From the NCBI GenBank assembly GCA_016182905.1, contig JACPFR010000021.1, positions 1 to 64,000 on the forward strand: a stretch of DNA of 64,000 bases. The letters are read 5' to 3'. Position 1 is the stretch's first letter, and the number at the start of each line of letters is the position of its first letter. A program made the position numbers and the translations under genes. Below the pieces are notes generated by a model. The model had not been told where the DNA came from. It ran no database searches and saw only the letters and a list, made by a program, of their open reading frames with translations. This document shows, in pieces, positions 53,153-62,301 of the stretch. The stretch comes from Elusimicrobiota bacterium (lineage in GTDB: Bacteria; Elusimicrobiota; Elusimicrobia; UBA1565; UBA9628).

Positions 53153-54861
53153 GACTGCGGCTTCTTGATGATCCTGGCCTTGCCGCCGAACACTCCCTCG
53201 GCGTTCTTCAGGCCGCCGGTGCCGGCGCCGGGAGCGCCCTCGCCGATGTCCTTCCAGCGCGTGCCGGGAGGGGCGTCGACGCCCGTCGCGGGCTCGGGCA
53301 TGCCGCGGTCGACGATCTCGCTGACCGCGGGCGCGTCGGCCGCGCCGAGCGCGAGCTCGAGCGCCACCGGGCGTCCCGCCAAAGCCTGCAGGGCCGACTC
53401 CAGGATCGAGGCCGAGCGCTTCGCCATGTCGAGGTCGAAGGCCTTCGGGAAGGTGATGCGGTAGCCGCTCCCGACGGGCTCGCCCTTGGCGCGCTCGAGC
53501 GCGGAGCCCAAGGTGATCTTCGTCTTCGAGACCGCCTCGATGAGCGCCGGCCAAGATATCGCTCCCATACCCGGGGCGGGCGCCGCTCCACGACTATCCT
53601 CAAGGATAGTCGCCGGGGCGCCTTCGAGAGGCTTGGCCGTGACGGGGCGCGGCGTCTCCGACGGAGGGATCGCGCGCGGCGTCAGGGCCGGCGCGGGCGA
53701 CAGGCCGCTGCCGCCGCCGCCGGCGGCGAGGCGCTTCTCGAGCGCCTCGAGGCGGGCGACCCAGGCGCCGAGATCGTGCGCGGCTTCGATCGCGGAGAAC
53801 AGGCCGAGCTCGAGCGCCAGGCGCGGGGAGTCGCCGTAGCGGAGCTCCTCGAGCGCGCGGTTGAGGCGCCGCATCAGGAAGCCGAGGGCGTCGGCCGAGG
53901 CCCCGTCGAGCGCCTTGGTCCACAGGGCGTCGACGGGCTCGCCCGCGCCGAGCTTGACGAGGTAGACGCCCTCGATCGCGGCGCGCAGGTCCTTGATCAG
54001 CTGCGCGGGCTCGACGCCCTCCTCGTAGATCTTCTTGAGCCAGCCCGCGAGCGCCTTGGGGTCGCGCGCGAGCAGCGCGCCCGCCACGCCGATCAGCAGA
54101 TCCTGGGGGACGAAGCCGAACATCTCGCGCACCGAGTCGACGGTGACCTTGCCCTCGCCGGCCGATCGGCACTGGTCGAGCAGGCTGATGGCGTCCCGCA
54201 GGGATCCTTCGGCGGCGCGCGCCAGCAGGGCCAGCGCCTCCGGCTCGACGGAGATCTTCTCCTTCTTGGCGATCCCCGAGAGGTACTCGGCCAGGGGCTC
54301 CGGCCCGACGGGGCGGAACTTGAAGCGCTGGCAGCGGGAGGCGATCGTCGCGGGGACCTTGTGCACCTCGGTGGTGGAGAGGATGAACACGACGTGCGGC
54401 GGCGGCTCCTCGATGGTCTTGAGGAGCGCGTTGAACGCCGAGTTCGAGAGCATGTGCGTCTCGTCGATGATGAAGACCTTGTAGCGGTCGCGCGTCGGGG
54501 CGAGCGCCACGGTCTCGATGATCACCTCGCGCACGTCGTCGACGCCGGTGTGCGAGGCGGCGTCCATCTCGAGCACGTCGAGGCTCGAGGACAGCGCGAT
54601 CTCGCGGCAGGAGGAGCACTCGTCGCAGGGCGTCGGCGTCGGACCCTTCTCGCAGTTGAGCGCCTTGGCGAGGATGCGGGCCGTCGTCGTCTTGCCGCAG
54701 CCGCGCGGGCCGGTGAACAGGTACGCGTGATGGACGCGCTTGGTCGTCAGCGCGTTGGCGAGGGTCTGAGAGACGGCGGGCTGGCCGACGAGCTCCTCGA
54801 AGCCCTTCGGGCGATACTTGCGGGCGAGGACCTGATGGGCGGCCGGCTTTTCCTTGCTCAC
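53149..54861 (-). CDS. dnaX: DNA polymerase III subunits gamma/tau
   Basis: 570 residues from GTG. Clamp-loader ATPase with Walker A GPRGCGKTT (51-59), zinc cysteines C70, C79, C82 and C85, Walker B FIIDETHMLS, and sensor-1 STTEVHKVPATIASRCQRF. The C-terminal part is a Pro/Ala-rich linker and a tau-like domain. A hairpin identical in core to an intergenic terminator lies within the coding of residues 417-424. The start overlaps the doxX-like stop (GTGA). Confidence 0.94.
   Translation of the reverse strand: MSKEKPAAHQVLARKYRPKGFEELVGQPAVSQTLANALTTKRVHHAYLFTGPRGCGKTTTARILAKALNCEKGPTPTPCDECSSCREIALSSSLDVLEMDAASHTGVDDVREVIIETVALAPTRDRYKVFIIDETHMLSNSAFNALLKTIEEPPPHVVFILSTTEVHKVPATIASRCQRFKFRPVGPEPLAEYLSGIAKKEKISVEPEALALLARAAEGSLRDAISLLDQCRSAGEGKVTVDSVREMFGFVPQDLLIGVAGALLARDPKALAGWLKKIYEEGVEPAQLIKDLRAAIEGVYLVKLGAGEPVDALWTKALDGASADALGFLMRRLNRALEELRYGDSPRLALELGLFSAIEAAHDLGAWVARLEALEKRLAAGGGGSGLSPAPALTPRAIPPSETPRPVTAKPLEGAPATILEDSRGAAPAPGMGAISWPALIEAVSKTKITLGSALERAKGEPVGSGYRITFPKAFDLDMAKRSASILESALQALAGRPVALELALGAADAPAVSEIVDRGMPEPATGVDAPPGTRWKDIGEGAPGAGTGGLKNAEGVFGGKARIIKKPQS
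53591..53612. repeat. hairpin in dnaX sharing its core with the 14.67-kb terminator
   Basis: A perfect 9-bp stem (53591-53599 with 53604-53612) with loop TCAA. The 18-base core is the reverse complement of the core at 14674-14691. It sits in the linker-coding part of dnaX. Confidence 0.55.
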
Positions 54862-55238
54862 GCCTTCCCCCCGCCCTCGAGGCTGATGCCGCCCGGGCCG
54901 CGGGCGATGAGGTTGAGCAGGCCGCCCAGGATCGCGAGGTTCTTCAGGAGCTGGATGCGCTGGTCGGGGCCGGTGTGGAACACCCAGGTCGCGGCGACGA
55001 GGTACGCCGCGAGCGCGGCCGCGCCCCAGCGGGTCTTGTAGCCGAGGATGACCGCGATCGCCCCGAGCGCCTCCACCGCGATCGCTCCCGCGCAGAGGAG
55101 GTTCACCGCCGGCATGCCGTGCGACTCCATGAACTGCAGAGTCCCGTCGAAATTCGTGATCTTGCCGAACGCCGAGGCGAGGAAGATGATGGCGACGAAC
55201 AGCCGTCCCACCAGGGCGAGAACGTCGTCGGTGTCCAT
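54858..55238 (-). CDS. DoxX-family membrane protein
   Basis: 126 residues with four hydrophobic helices in the DoxX pattern: ALVGRLFVAIIFLASAFGKI, then MPAVNLLCAGAIAVEALGAIAVILG, AAALAAYLVAATWVFH and LLKNLAILGGLLNLIARG. DoxX proteins sit in the inner membrane and are linked to redox or thiosulfate/quinone functions in some organisms. The role here is unclear. It is first in a run with dnaX and recR, all overlapping. Confidence 0.88.
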   Translation of the reverse strand: MDTDDVLALVGRLFVAIIFLASAFGKITNFDGTLQFMESHGMPAVNLLCAGAIAVEALGAIAVILGYKTRWGAAALAAYLVAATWVFHTGPDQRIQLLKNLAILGGLLNLIARGPGGISLEGGGKA

Positions 55239-55265
55239 CCGTTGATGTTAACAAAGAAACCGCTG

Positions 55266-55470
55266 AACCACAAAGACACAAAGACGCCGAGTCGTCGGCG
55301 CTCTTTGTCTCCAAGTTCACGGGGCGGGTTTGAGTCGCAGGCTGGGAGACAGTTTTATCTCAAGACAATCGAACGATCCCTCCGACCGTGCGGCACCGCC
55401 GGCGCTGGCGGTATTGGGGGATAAAATCCCGTGAATTTGGAGCTCTTTGCGTCTTGGTGTCTTTGTGGTT
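55266..55470. repeat. 205-bp foldback element built from two inverted repeat copies
   Basis: The outer arms 55266-55287 and 55449-55470 are inverted copies matching at 21 of 22 bases (ACCACAAAGACACAAAG type). A second, inner pair (CTCCAAGTTCACGGG near 55310 and the reverse of CTCCAAATTCACGGG near 55430) matches at 14 of 15. The left copy has an extra small hairpin (GCCGA/TCGGC) between its two blocks. The element fills the gap between doxX and the next gene. Its right arm may supply -35-like bases (TTGGTG) for that gene. Another partial copy lies in leuS. Confidence 0.7.
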
Positions 55471-55477
55471 TATCCGT

Positions 55478-55483
55478 TATACT
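55478..55483 (+). promoter_or_regulatory. -10 box before the 55.5-kb secreted protein gene
   Basis: TATACT ends 7 bases before the ATG at 55491. TTGGTG 18 bases upstream lies in the right arm of the foldback repeat. Confidence 0.5.
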
Positions 55484-55490
55484 AAGGCTG

Positions 55491-56138
55491 ATGCGCCGAA
55501 TCGCCCTCGCCGCCCTGTTCCTCGCGTCCGCCCTTCCCGCGGCGGCTATTGATAGCCAAGCTCCGACCCTTTGGCAGGAACGCTTCTTCTGGGACGCCCT
55601 GCTGACGGCGCGCGACCGCATGGCGCGCCAGCAGAGCGACCCGATGATGATCCCGGTGATGAAGGCCATCGCCGGCCAGGTCGCGCAGCAGGTGGCCAAC
55701 CTCGCGCAGATCCATCAATACGTGAAGGCCCAGGGCGACAACCTGCGCTACGCCTACGCCCAGCCCGACCCCCAGCCCAGCCTCGACACGATCATCAACA
55801 ACTTCGAGACGCTGACGACCGGGTGCGACCAGGTGCGCCAGAACCTCTATTACCTGACCGCCCGCCAGCGCATCGCCCAGTCTCAGGCGCTCCCCGACCC
55901 GGAGATGTACCAGACCGGCCTCCTGATCCTCGGCCAGGTCCAGCAGCTGCAGCTGACCCTGAACGCTTTATACACCGACATGACCGCCGTCCGCGCCGTC
56001 GTCATCGAGAACAACTGGGCCAACGACAAGAACTTCAGCAACAAGACCGAGGAGCTCATGCGCAGCATCGTGCGCGTGCAGGACTCGGTGTTTGCGGTGT
56101 ACAACGCCGGCTACGAGCTGGCGATGCGATGCCGGTGA
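55491..56138 (+). CDS. secreted helical protein of unknown function
   Basis: 215 residues. A signal peptide (LAALFLASALPAAA) is followed by a helical protein rich in Gln and Asn (ITGQVAQQVANLAQIHQY-like stretches) with two cysteines, one in TTGCDQVRQN and one near the C-terminus (LAMRCR), that may pair. No known domain is recognised. A leaderless-type box precedes the ATG. It overlaps the alpha/beta hydrolase gene by 10 bases. Confidence 0.65.
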   Translation: MRRIALAALFLASALPAAAIDSQAPTLWQERFFWDALLTARDRMARQQSDPMMIPVMKAIAGQVAQQVANLAQIHQYVKAQGDNLRYAYAQPDPQPSLDTIINNFETLTTGCDQVRQNLYYLTARQRIAQSQALPDPEMYQTGLLILGQVQQLQLTLNALYTDMTAVRAVVIENNWANDKNFSNKTEELMRSIVRVQDSVFAVYNAGYELAMRCR

Positions 56139-56818
56139 CCGCCTCCGCGGCGGCCGCCGTCGCCCTCGCGGCGGCACAGGCCGTGAGCTTCGCGACGAAG
56201 GACGGCTGGTCGATCTCGGCGTCCTATCGCCCCGCGGCCAAAGGCAAGGCGACCGTGGTCCTCGCCCACGGCGTGGGCAGCGCCGGCGTCGAATGGACGC
56301 GCTTCGCCGAGGCCTTGGCGGCCAAGGGCGTGGGCACGCTCGCGCTCGACCTTCGCGGCCACGCCGGAAGCCGCCGCGGGCCCCCGGGCTCGACGGACTT
56401 CACCGGCTTCGACGCCCGGCTCTCCTGGCCCGCCGCCGCCGAGGACCTGCGCGCCGCGGCCGCCTGGCTCAAGGCCCGGGGCGTGCCCGACGAGCGCATC
56501 GCCTTCGGCGGCGCCTCGATCGGCGCCAACCTCGCCTCGATCGTCGCCGCGGAACGCAAGTCCGCCCCGTTCCTGCTCCTGCTGTCCCCGGCGAGCCAGT
56601 ATCGCGGGGTGACGCTGAGGACGCGCAAAGGGCTCAAGACCCTTGCCGCCGCGTCTCCGGCCGACGGCTACTCCCTCATCGGCGTCCGGGAGCTCGAGGC
56701 GGCCAAGGCCGCGGCCGCGCTCTACCCTCCGGCCGGCCACGGCGTGCAGATGTTCGAGGATCCCGAGACCTTCGAACACGTCGCGGCCTGGACGGCCGCC
56801 GCCGCCTCCCCGCGCTAA
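56129..56818 (+). CDS. alpha/beta hydrolase, probably exported
   Basis: 229 residues. The N-terminus (ASAAAAVALAAAQA) may be a signal peptide. Fold marks: oxyanion strand VVLAHGVGSAGVEW, LALDLRGHAGS, nucleophile elbow GGASIGANLA with the serine, and late His in YPPAGHGVQMF. It is close to dienelactone-hydrolase or lysophospholipase types; the substrate is unknown. Its stop is interleaved with the convergent stop of the binding-protein gene (CTAA). Confidence 0.8.
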   Translation: MPVTASAAAAVALAAAQAVSFATKDGWSISASYRPAAKGKATVVLAHGVGSAGVEWTRFAEALAAKGVGTLALDLRGHAGSRRGPPGSTDFTGFDARLSWPAAAEDLRAAAAWLKARGVPDERIAFGGASIGANLASIVAAERKSAPFLLLLSPASQYRGVTLRTRKGLKTLAAASPADGYSLIGVRELEAAKAAAALYPPAGHGVQMFEDPETFEHVAAWTAAAASPR

Positions 56819-57624
56819 CGGCTCGGGGGAGCAGAGGTCGACAGCAGGACCGCCGTCGTGTCGGCCGTCGGGGGCGGGTAGACGGTCTGCGCCGTGGCTC
56901 GTCCGGCGAGCAGCTCCCGGGCCGCGCGCGCGGCCTCCCGGCCGCATTCGCGGAAGGAGACGGTCAGGTCGCCGCGCACCTCGTCCATGACGAGGCCCGC
57001 CGCGGGGGCGAAGAACGGCAGCGAGCGCGCCCGGGAGAACTCCCGAACGACGCCGAAGTTCTCCGGGGTCACCGAGCCGGGGTCCGGCGCCAGCCACACC
57101 GCGTCCGCGAGCACCCCTTCCTTCCGCAGGAGATGCGGCAGGCCGTCGGGTTCCGCGAGCAGGCCTTCGTCGATGCGGATGCCGGCCCGCGCGCCCGCGG
57201 CGGACGCGCGCTGGAGGAACTCCGGCTCCCCGGCGACCGCGCGCACCGCGAGCAGGCGGCGCACGCCGGCCGCCGACAGCGCGCTGATGAAGCGCTCCGG
57301 CGAAGGGGTCATCGCCACGCGGACCGTCGCGGCCGCGCGGCCTTCGTCCCGGTAGCCCGGAGCGAGCGCGACGACCATCGGCGCCCCCGTCTTGCGCGCC
57401 CGCGACGCGGCGCGCCCGCCGAACGCGATGACCACGCCGGGCTGTCCCGGAGGCAAGGCCCGTCCGGCGGACGCGGTGTCGACCGACTGCCCCCATTCGG
57501 CGAGGAAGCCGTCGAGCGCCTCGCGAAAGGACGGCGAGAGCGGCTCGCTGAGCACGACCAGCGCCTCCGCGGCGCGGGCCGCCGCGGGGGCCAGGAGCAG
57601 CACGGCGAGCAGCGCGGCGCGCAT
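56815..57624 (-). CDS. ABC-type substrate-binding-like protein
   Basis: 269 residues. Signal peptide LLAVLLLAPAAARA, then a Rossmann-like periplasmic binding fold of the ABC_sub_bind type (DUF534-like): EALVVLSEPLSPSF, GVVIAFGGRAAS, the RRLLAVRAVAGEPEFL segment, and VWLAPDPGSVTPENFGVVREFS. No permease is adjacent. It follows the TonB-dependent receptor directly (TGATG overlap), so it may pick up the receptor's ligand in the periplasm or feed the sensor kinase upstream. Confidence 0.7.
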   Translation of the reverse strand: MRAALLAVLLLAPAAARAAEALVVLSEPLSPSFREALDGFLAEWGQSVDTASAGRALPPGQPGVVIAFGGRAASRARKTGAPMVVALAPGYRDEGRAAATVRVAMTPSPERFISALSAAGVRRLLAVRAVAGEPEFLQRASAAGARAGIRIDEGLLAEPDGLPHLLRKEGVLADAVWLAPDPGSVTPENFGVVREFSRARSLPFFAPAAGLVMDEVRGDLTVSFRECGREAARAARELLAGRATAQTVYPPPTADTTAVLLSTSAPPSR

Positions 57625-59546
57625 CAGAACCTCACCGTCGCGCCGCCTTGGATGCGCCGCGGGACGAGCAGGCCGTCGACGTACTCGCGCCGATAGGCCT
57701 GCTCCAGGTTCTGCCCGGCGACGAACAGCTCGAGCCAGGACGCCGGGGACCAGGACACGCGCGCGTCCACGCGCCAGAAGGCGTGCACGTACTCCTGCGC
57801 CGCTCCCGAGGTCGAGTCGGCCTTGTAGGCGTCCTTCCAGCCGGCGTTCATGGACGCGCGCAGCTGGAACGGGAGAGCCCAGTCGAAGCCCAGGTTCACC
57901 TTGTGGCGCGGCGTCGTGTTCAGATAGATCGCGTGCCCGTCCTGGTCGGCGACGGTCTCCTGCGTGTAGTTGGAGTAGAAGGACCGCCCCGGTCCGGGGC
58001 GCCAGCGCAGCCCCGCCTCGAGCCCGCGCAGGGCCACCGTGTTGGTGTTGTCGTAGGTGAAGTTGACGGCGGCGGGACCGTTGGCCGCGTCGAGGTTGAT
58101 GTGGTCCCGGATCTCGGTGTAGAAGCCGGTCAGCTCCAAAGTCAGGGCCCTGTCGAGGAACAGGCCGCGCCAGCCGGCCTCGTAGTTCGTCAGCGGAGAC
58201 GGCTTCAGGTCCGGGTTGCCCGCGACGTGCACGAACCCGCCGTTCGAGAAGAAATCGGCGTAGCGATGCAGGATCTGCGGCTTGATGTTCGCGCGGGCGT
58301 AGGAGGCCCGGAAGGAGTGCTCCTCGACGGGGGCCCAGAGCAGGGCGCCCTGAAAATCCTTGTGGTAGCCGCCGACGTTGGCCGTCTCGTGGTTGAGGCC
58401 GCCCATGACGCTGACGGTGGGCAGGACCTGGATCGACTGGTGCAGGAAGCCGCGCATGGTGCGGTTGGCCTGCAGCGGGGTCGCGCCGTAAAGGTAGCTG
58501 GATCGCGAGGCGGCGTAGCGCCAGGCGGCGCCGTAGGTCGTGTGCAGGCGCCCGCCGCCCCATGCCACGGTGTGGAAGCCCTCGGCGTCGTACTGCCAGA
58601 AGCGCGTGCTCGTGTCGAGGCCGCTCCCGCCCGAGTATTCGCGGGAGATCGACTCGTTGCGGGAGACGCGCAGCTCCAAGGTCGAGTCGGGCCCCGTCGG
58701 GCTTTCCAGGCGGACGGTCTGATAATGCGACAGGTCGCCCTGCTGCGGCAGGTTGGCGCTGGTCTTCCCGAAGCTCTGAGCGGCGATGCCCGACAGCAGC
58801 TCGAGCCGGCCGTCGCCGAGGCGCGTCCAGCCGCGAAGATCGCCGGAGTGCTTATGGAGGAAGTCGTGGCCCTGCGTGTAGGGGTCCGCCACGGTCGGCG
58901 CGCCCCCCTCGGCGCGGGAGGTCGCGCTCAGGCGCAGCCCGCCGCGCTCGCCGGCCGCCTCGCCCGCGGCGGAAAGCTCGCCCGTGCGCTGGGTCCCTCC
59001 CTTGACCGTCGCCTGGCCCAGCCGCGGCGCGGCGGGACGGCGCGTGATGATGTTGATGACGCCCAGGCCCGCGTTCGAGCCGTACAGGGCGGCGTTGGGC
59101 CCGCGCACGATCTCGATGCGCTCGATGTCCTGGAGCTGCACGGGGATCCGTTCCCATAAGGTCGCGCCCCCCAGCGGGTCGTAGACGCTGCGTCCGTCGA
59201 GCAGCACCAGGAGCTCGTGGGTCCCGTCGCGGGGGATGCCGCGCACCGACACCACGGCCCGGTTGGAGCCGGCGCTCGAGCGCCCCTCGATCACGTCGAG
59301 CCCCACGCGGAAGCGCAGCAGGTCCCACAGGTGCAAGGCTCCGGAGGCGGCGATCTCCTCGGCCGTGATCACGTCCACCGGCACCGGAGACCCCTGCGTC
59401 GGCGAGACGCGCCGCAGCGCGGTCGAAGCGCGGCCTTCCTCGGCGAAGAAGCGGAACGCTTCCTTCGCCTTGTCGCTCTGGGCCGCCGCCGGCGGGGCGA
59501 GCAGGGCCAGGAGGAGGGCGAGCGTCGTCGGCGCGGGCCTACGCAT
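57624..59546 (-). CDS. TonB-dependent outer-membrane receptor
   Basis: 640 residues, a short receptor. Signal peptide ends near LLAPPAAA. Plug domain (about 45-165): VDVITAEEIAASGALHLWDLLRF, VSVRGIPRDGTHELLVLLDGR, IERIEIVRGPNAALYGSNAGLGVINIITRRP. The barrel follows and ends in RRIQGGATVRF with a terminal Phe. The ligand may be a siderophore, cobalamin or another compound; it cannot be read from sequence. It is in one operon with a hybrid kinase (8-base overlap) and a binding protein. Confidence 0.93.
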   Translation of the reverse strand: MRRPAPTTLALLLALLAPPAAAQSDKAKEAFRFFAEEGRASTALRRVSPTQGSPVPVDVITAEEIAASGALHLWDLLRFRVGLDVIEGRSSAGSNRAVVSVRGIPRDGTHELLVLLDGRSVYDPLGGATLWERIPVQLQDIERIEIVRGPNAALYGSNAGLGVINIITRRPAAPRLGQATVKGGTQRTGELSAAGEAAGERGGLRLSATSRAEGGAPTVADPYTQGHDFLHKHSGDLRGWTRLGDGRLELLSGIAAQSFGKTSANLPQQGDLSHYQTVRLESPTGPDSTLELRVSRNESISREYSGGSGLDTSTRFWQYDAEGFHTVAWGGGRLHTTYGAAWRYAASRSSYLYGATPLQANRTMRGFLHQSIQVLPTVSVMGGLNHETANVGGYHKDFQGALLWAPVEEHSFRASYARANIKPQILHRYADFFSNGGFVHVAGNPDLKPSPLTNYEAGWRGLFLDRALTLELTGFYTEIRDHINLDAANGPAAVNFTYDNTNTVALRGLEAGLRWRPGPGRSFYSNYTQETVADQDGHAIYLNTTPRHKVNLGFDWALPFQLRASMNAGWKDAYKADSTSGAAQEYVHAFWRVDARVSWSPASWLELFVAGQNLEQAYRREYVDGLLVPRRIQGGATVRF

Positions 59547-62172
59547 GCAGCGCGCCCTCCGCCTCGCGGATGCGTCCCACCTCGTGCTCGGCCTGAGCCA
59601 GCAGCGACGCGACCTCGGCGCCCTGCCCCGCTTCCTCCGCGAGCTCGACGCGGCGGCACAGCTCGCGCAAGCCCCGCGCGCCCAGCGACGCCGCCGCGCC
59701 CTTGACCGCGTGGACCTGCGCGGACATCGCGGCGCGGTCGCCCGCCTCGGCCGCCGCGCGCGCCTGACGCAGGCGGGCGGAGGAGTCCTCGATGAACTCC
59801 CCGAGGAGGCCCCGGAAGGAGGCGTCGTCGGTCGCGGCCAGCGCCGCGTACGCCTTGGCCGCGGTCTCGTCGAACGGCCGGTCCCAGCGATCGAGGACCG
59901 CGGACAGGTCGTCGAGCGTCGCCGGCTTGGGCAGGTAATCGTCCATGCCCGCGGCCAGGCAGCGCGCGCGGTCGCTCTCGCCGGCGTGGGCGGTCAGGGC
60001 CACGACCGGCACCCGCCGCCGCCCGGACTCCGCCTCGCGCAGGAGGCGCGTCGCTTCGTACCCGTCGACGCCGGGCATCTGGCAGTCCATCAGGATCAGG
60101 CCGTACTCGTTCCGGCCGATCGCCTCGAGGGCGTCCTCTCCGTTGGCCGCCGCGTCCGCCGGGCGGCCCAGCTTGCCGATCTGCATGAGGAGCAGGCGGC
60201 GGTTGATCGCGTTGTCCTCCACGATCAGCACGCGCTGGCGGTCCCGGCGGGACACGGCGGACGGGCGGACGCCCCGCTCCTCGACGGGAGCGGCGCCCTC
60301 CGGGGAGGACGAAGCCCGCTCGAACGGCAGGCGCACCCAGAAGGTCGAGCCCTTGCCCGGCTCGCTGTCGGCCCCGATGGTCCCGCCGAGGAGCTCGACG
60401 AGGCTCTTGGAGATGGAAAGGCCGAGGCCCGTGCCGCCGAAGCGGCGCGCCGTCGAGCTGTCGGCCTGGGTGAAGGCGCCGAAGACGCGAGGAAGGACCT
60501 CGGGCTCGATCCCGATGCCCGTGTCCGCGATGACGATCTCCAGCGTCACGTCGTCGCCGCCGCGCGGAGTGATCCGGCAGTCCAGCCGCACCGATCCCCT
60601 CGGGGTGAACTTCACCGCGTTGTCGAGGAGGTTCAGCAGGATCTGGCGCAGGCGCGTCGGATCGCCGAGCAGGACATCCTCGCACGCCGCGCCGGACTCG
60701 CACGCCAGGTCCAGGCCTTTGTCGGCGGCCCGCGGCTGGGCGATCGACAGCGCGTCCTTCAGCACGCCCCCGAGGCGGAAGGGTATCTTCTCCATGGCGA
60801 GGCGTCCGGCCTCGATCTTGGAAAAATCGAGCACGTCGTTGACCATGCTCAGCAGCGCGGACGCGGCCTTATCCACGCCCTCCACGAGCGCTTTCTGGTC
60901 GGGCTGGAGGACGCCGTCGCGCAGCAGCTCCGCGGAGCCGACGAGGGCGTTGAGCGGAGTCCGCAGCTCGTGGCTCATGTTGGCGAGGAACTCCGACTTG
61001 ACCCGGGCGGTCTGCACCGCCGTGTCGCGCGCCCGTTCCAGGGCCCGCTCGCTCTCGCGCAGCATCGTCAGGTCCTCGAAGGCGAGCACGCGGGCGAACA
61101 CCTTCCCGTCGATGAACATGGGCCGCACCGATTTCCGGATGACGCGGCCGTTCTTGAGGCACAGCTCGTCGATCCGTTCGTGCTCGTTGTCGTGAACGGC
61201 CTCGTCCGCCTTCTTCTCGAACGAATCGGGGTCTTCCATGACCTGACGGACCCTCTGGACGATCGCCGGGCGGCCGAGGGCGAGGATCTCGGGCGTCAGG
61301 TCCCACATCTCCATCAAGCGCCGGTTGCAGGTCAAAACCTTCCCGTCCAGGTCGTAGACGAGGATGCCCTCGGACGAGGCCTCGATGGTCCCGCGGGCGA
61401 CGACGAGCGCCTTCGCGAGCTCGTCGCGCGAGACCGTCGTGCGCGACAAGGTCGAGCTCATCTCGTTGAAGGCCGCGGCCAGTTCCCCGACCTCGTCCTT
61501 CGTCACGACGGGGACCTTGCTCGCGTAGTCTCCGGTCATGATGCGGGCCGTCGCCTCCGACAGCTGGCGCACCGGCCCCAGCAGCCACTGCATCAGGCCC
61601 AAGGCGGCCGCGAGGGCGATCAGGCAGAAGACGCCGACCAGGCCGGCGACGAAGTTCGCGATGCGGTTCGCCGACTCGAGGGAGCGCGCGATCGACAGGG
61701 AGAGCTGGAGCTCGCCCAGGCGCCGGTTCCCGGACCGGGCCGAGAGCAGGAAATCGGAGATCGGCTCGAACACCGGGATGGACAGGACGAGGAGGTCGCC
61801 GCCGGGGGCGGAGACGCGCTCCCAGCCCGGCCTCGTGGCGAGCTCGTGCAGGGAACCGGCCGCCGCGAGCTTGCCGGTCTGCAGCACGTTCGTGTGGGCG
61901 ACCGTCCGGCCGGAGGCGTCGAACAGCGCGACGTACTCCGCTCCCGTCTGGGCCTGCGCCGCCTGCAGCCGGGGGAGGAGGACGGCCTCGCGTCCCGCGG
62001 CGACCAGCGGCGCCAGCCCGGCCGCGAGCTCGACGCCCTGGGGGCGGACTCGGCTGACCGCCTCCTGAAGGACGATCCCCTGGATGCCCCGCCGCGCGGC
62101 CAAGCTGACGACCAGGACGAAGACGGTCGCCAATGGCAGGAAAGCCACGGCGGCTTTCGCCCTCAGTCGCAC
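59539..62172 (-). CDS. hybrid sensor histidine kinase with receiver and Hpt domains
   Basis: 877 residues from GTG. Transmembrane helices at about 7-26 and 175-197 enclose a periplasmic sensor. HAMP (198-250), a PAS domain (about 255-375), HisKA with H401 (ANMSHELRTPLNALVG), HATPase (GGTGLGLSI), a receiver domain (VLIVEDNAINRRLL, LILMDCQMPGVDGYEATR) and a C-terminal Hpt domain (SAQVHAVKGAAASLGARGL) follow. This is a multistep phosphorelay kinase; the final response regulator is not in the operon. It is translationally coupled to the TonB-dependent receptor, so it may sense the same ligand. Confidence 0.93.
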   Translation of the reverse strand: MRLRAKAAVAFLPLATVFVLVVSLAARRGIQGIVLQEAVSRVRPQGVELAAGLAPLVAAGREAVLLPRLQAAQAQTGAEYVALFDASGRTVAHTNVLQTGKLAAAGSLHELATRPGWERVSAPGGDLLVLSIPVFEPISDFLLSARSGNRRLGELQLSLSIARSLESANRIANFVAGLVGVFCLIALAAALGLMQWLLGPVRQLSEATARIMTGDYASKVPVVTKDEVGELAAAFNEMSSTLSRTTVSRDELAKALVVARGTIEASSEGILVYDLDGKVLTCNRRLMEMWDLTPEILALGRPAIVQRVRQVMEDPDSFEKKADEAVHDNEHERIDELCLKNGRVIRKSVRPMFIDGKVFARVLAFEDLTMLRESERALERARDTAVQTARVKSEFLANMSHELRTPLNALVGSAELLRDGVLQPDQKALVEGVDKAASALLSMVNDVLDFSKIEAGRLAMEKIPFRLGGVLKDALSIAQPRAADKGLDLACESGAACEDVLLGDPTRLRQILLNLLDNAVKFTPRGSVRLDCRITPRGGDDVTLEIVIADTGIGIEPEVLPRVFGAFTQADSSTARRFGGTGLGLSISKSLVELLGGTIGADSEPGKGSTFWVRLPFERASSSPEGAAPVEERGVRPSAVSRRDRQRVLIVEDNAINRRLLLMQIGKLGRPADAAANGEDALEAIGRNEYGLILMDCQMPGVDGYEATRLLREAESGRRRVPVVALTAHAGESDRARCLAAGMDDYLPKPATLDDLSAVLDRWDRPFDETAAKAYAALAATDDASFRGLLGEFIEDSSARLRQARAAAEAGDRAAMSAQVHAVKGAAASLGARGLRELCRRVELAEEAGQGAEVASLLAQAEHEVGRIREAEGALHA

Positions 62173-62301
62173 ATTTTTCTCCGCATCCGCCTATGATAAC
62201 ATTAGTGACACATCCCCTAAAAATCAGCCGCGGTTAAAAAGAGGGCGCTCGCTCTGCTATCCTATCCCCGGCGGTTTAATCTCGGATCCACGGAGTCCTC
62301 G

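Noticed and set aside
59236-62196. A 986-codon plus-strand frame opposite the hybrid kinase
   Set aside because: The minus strand encodes a complete kinase with all motifs, so this is its antisense shadow.
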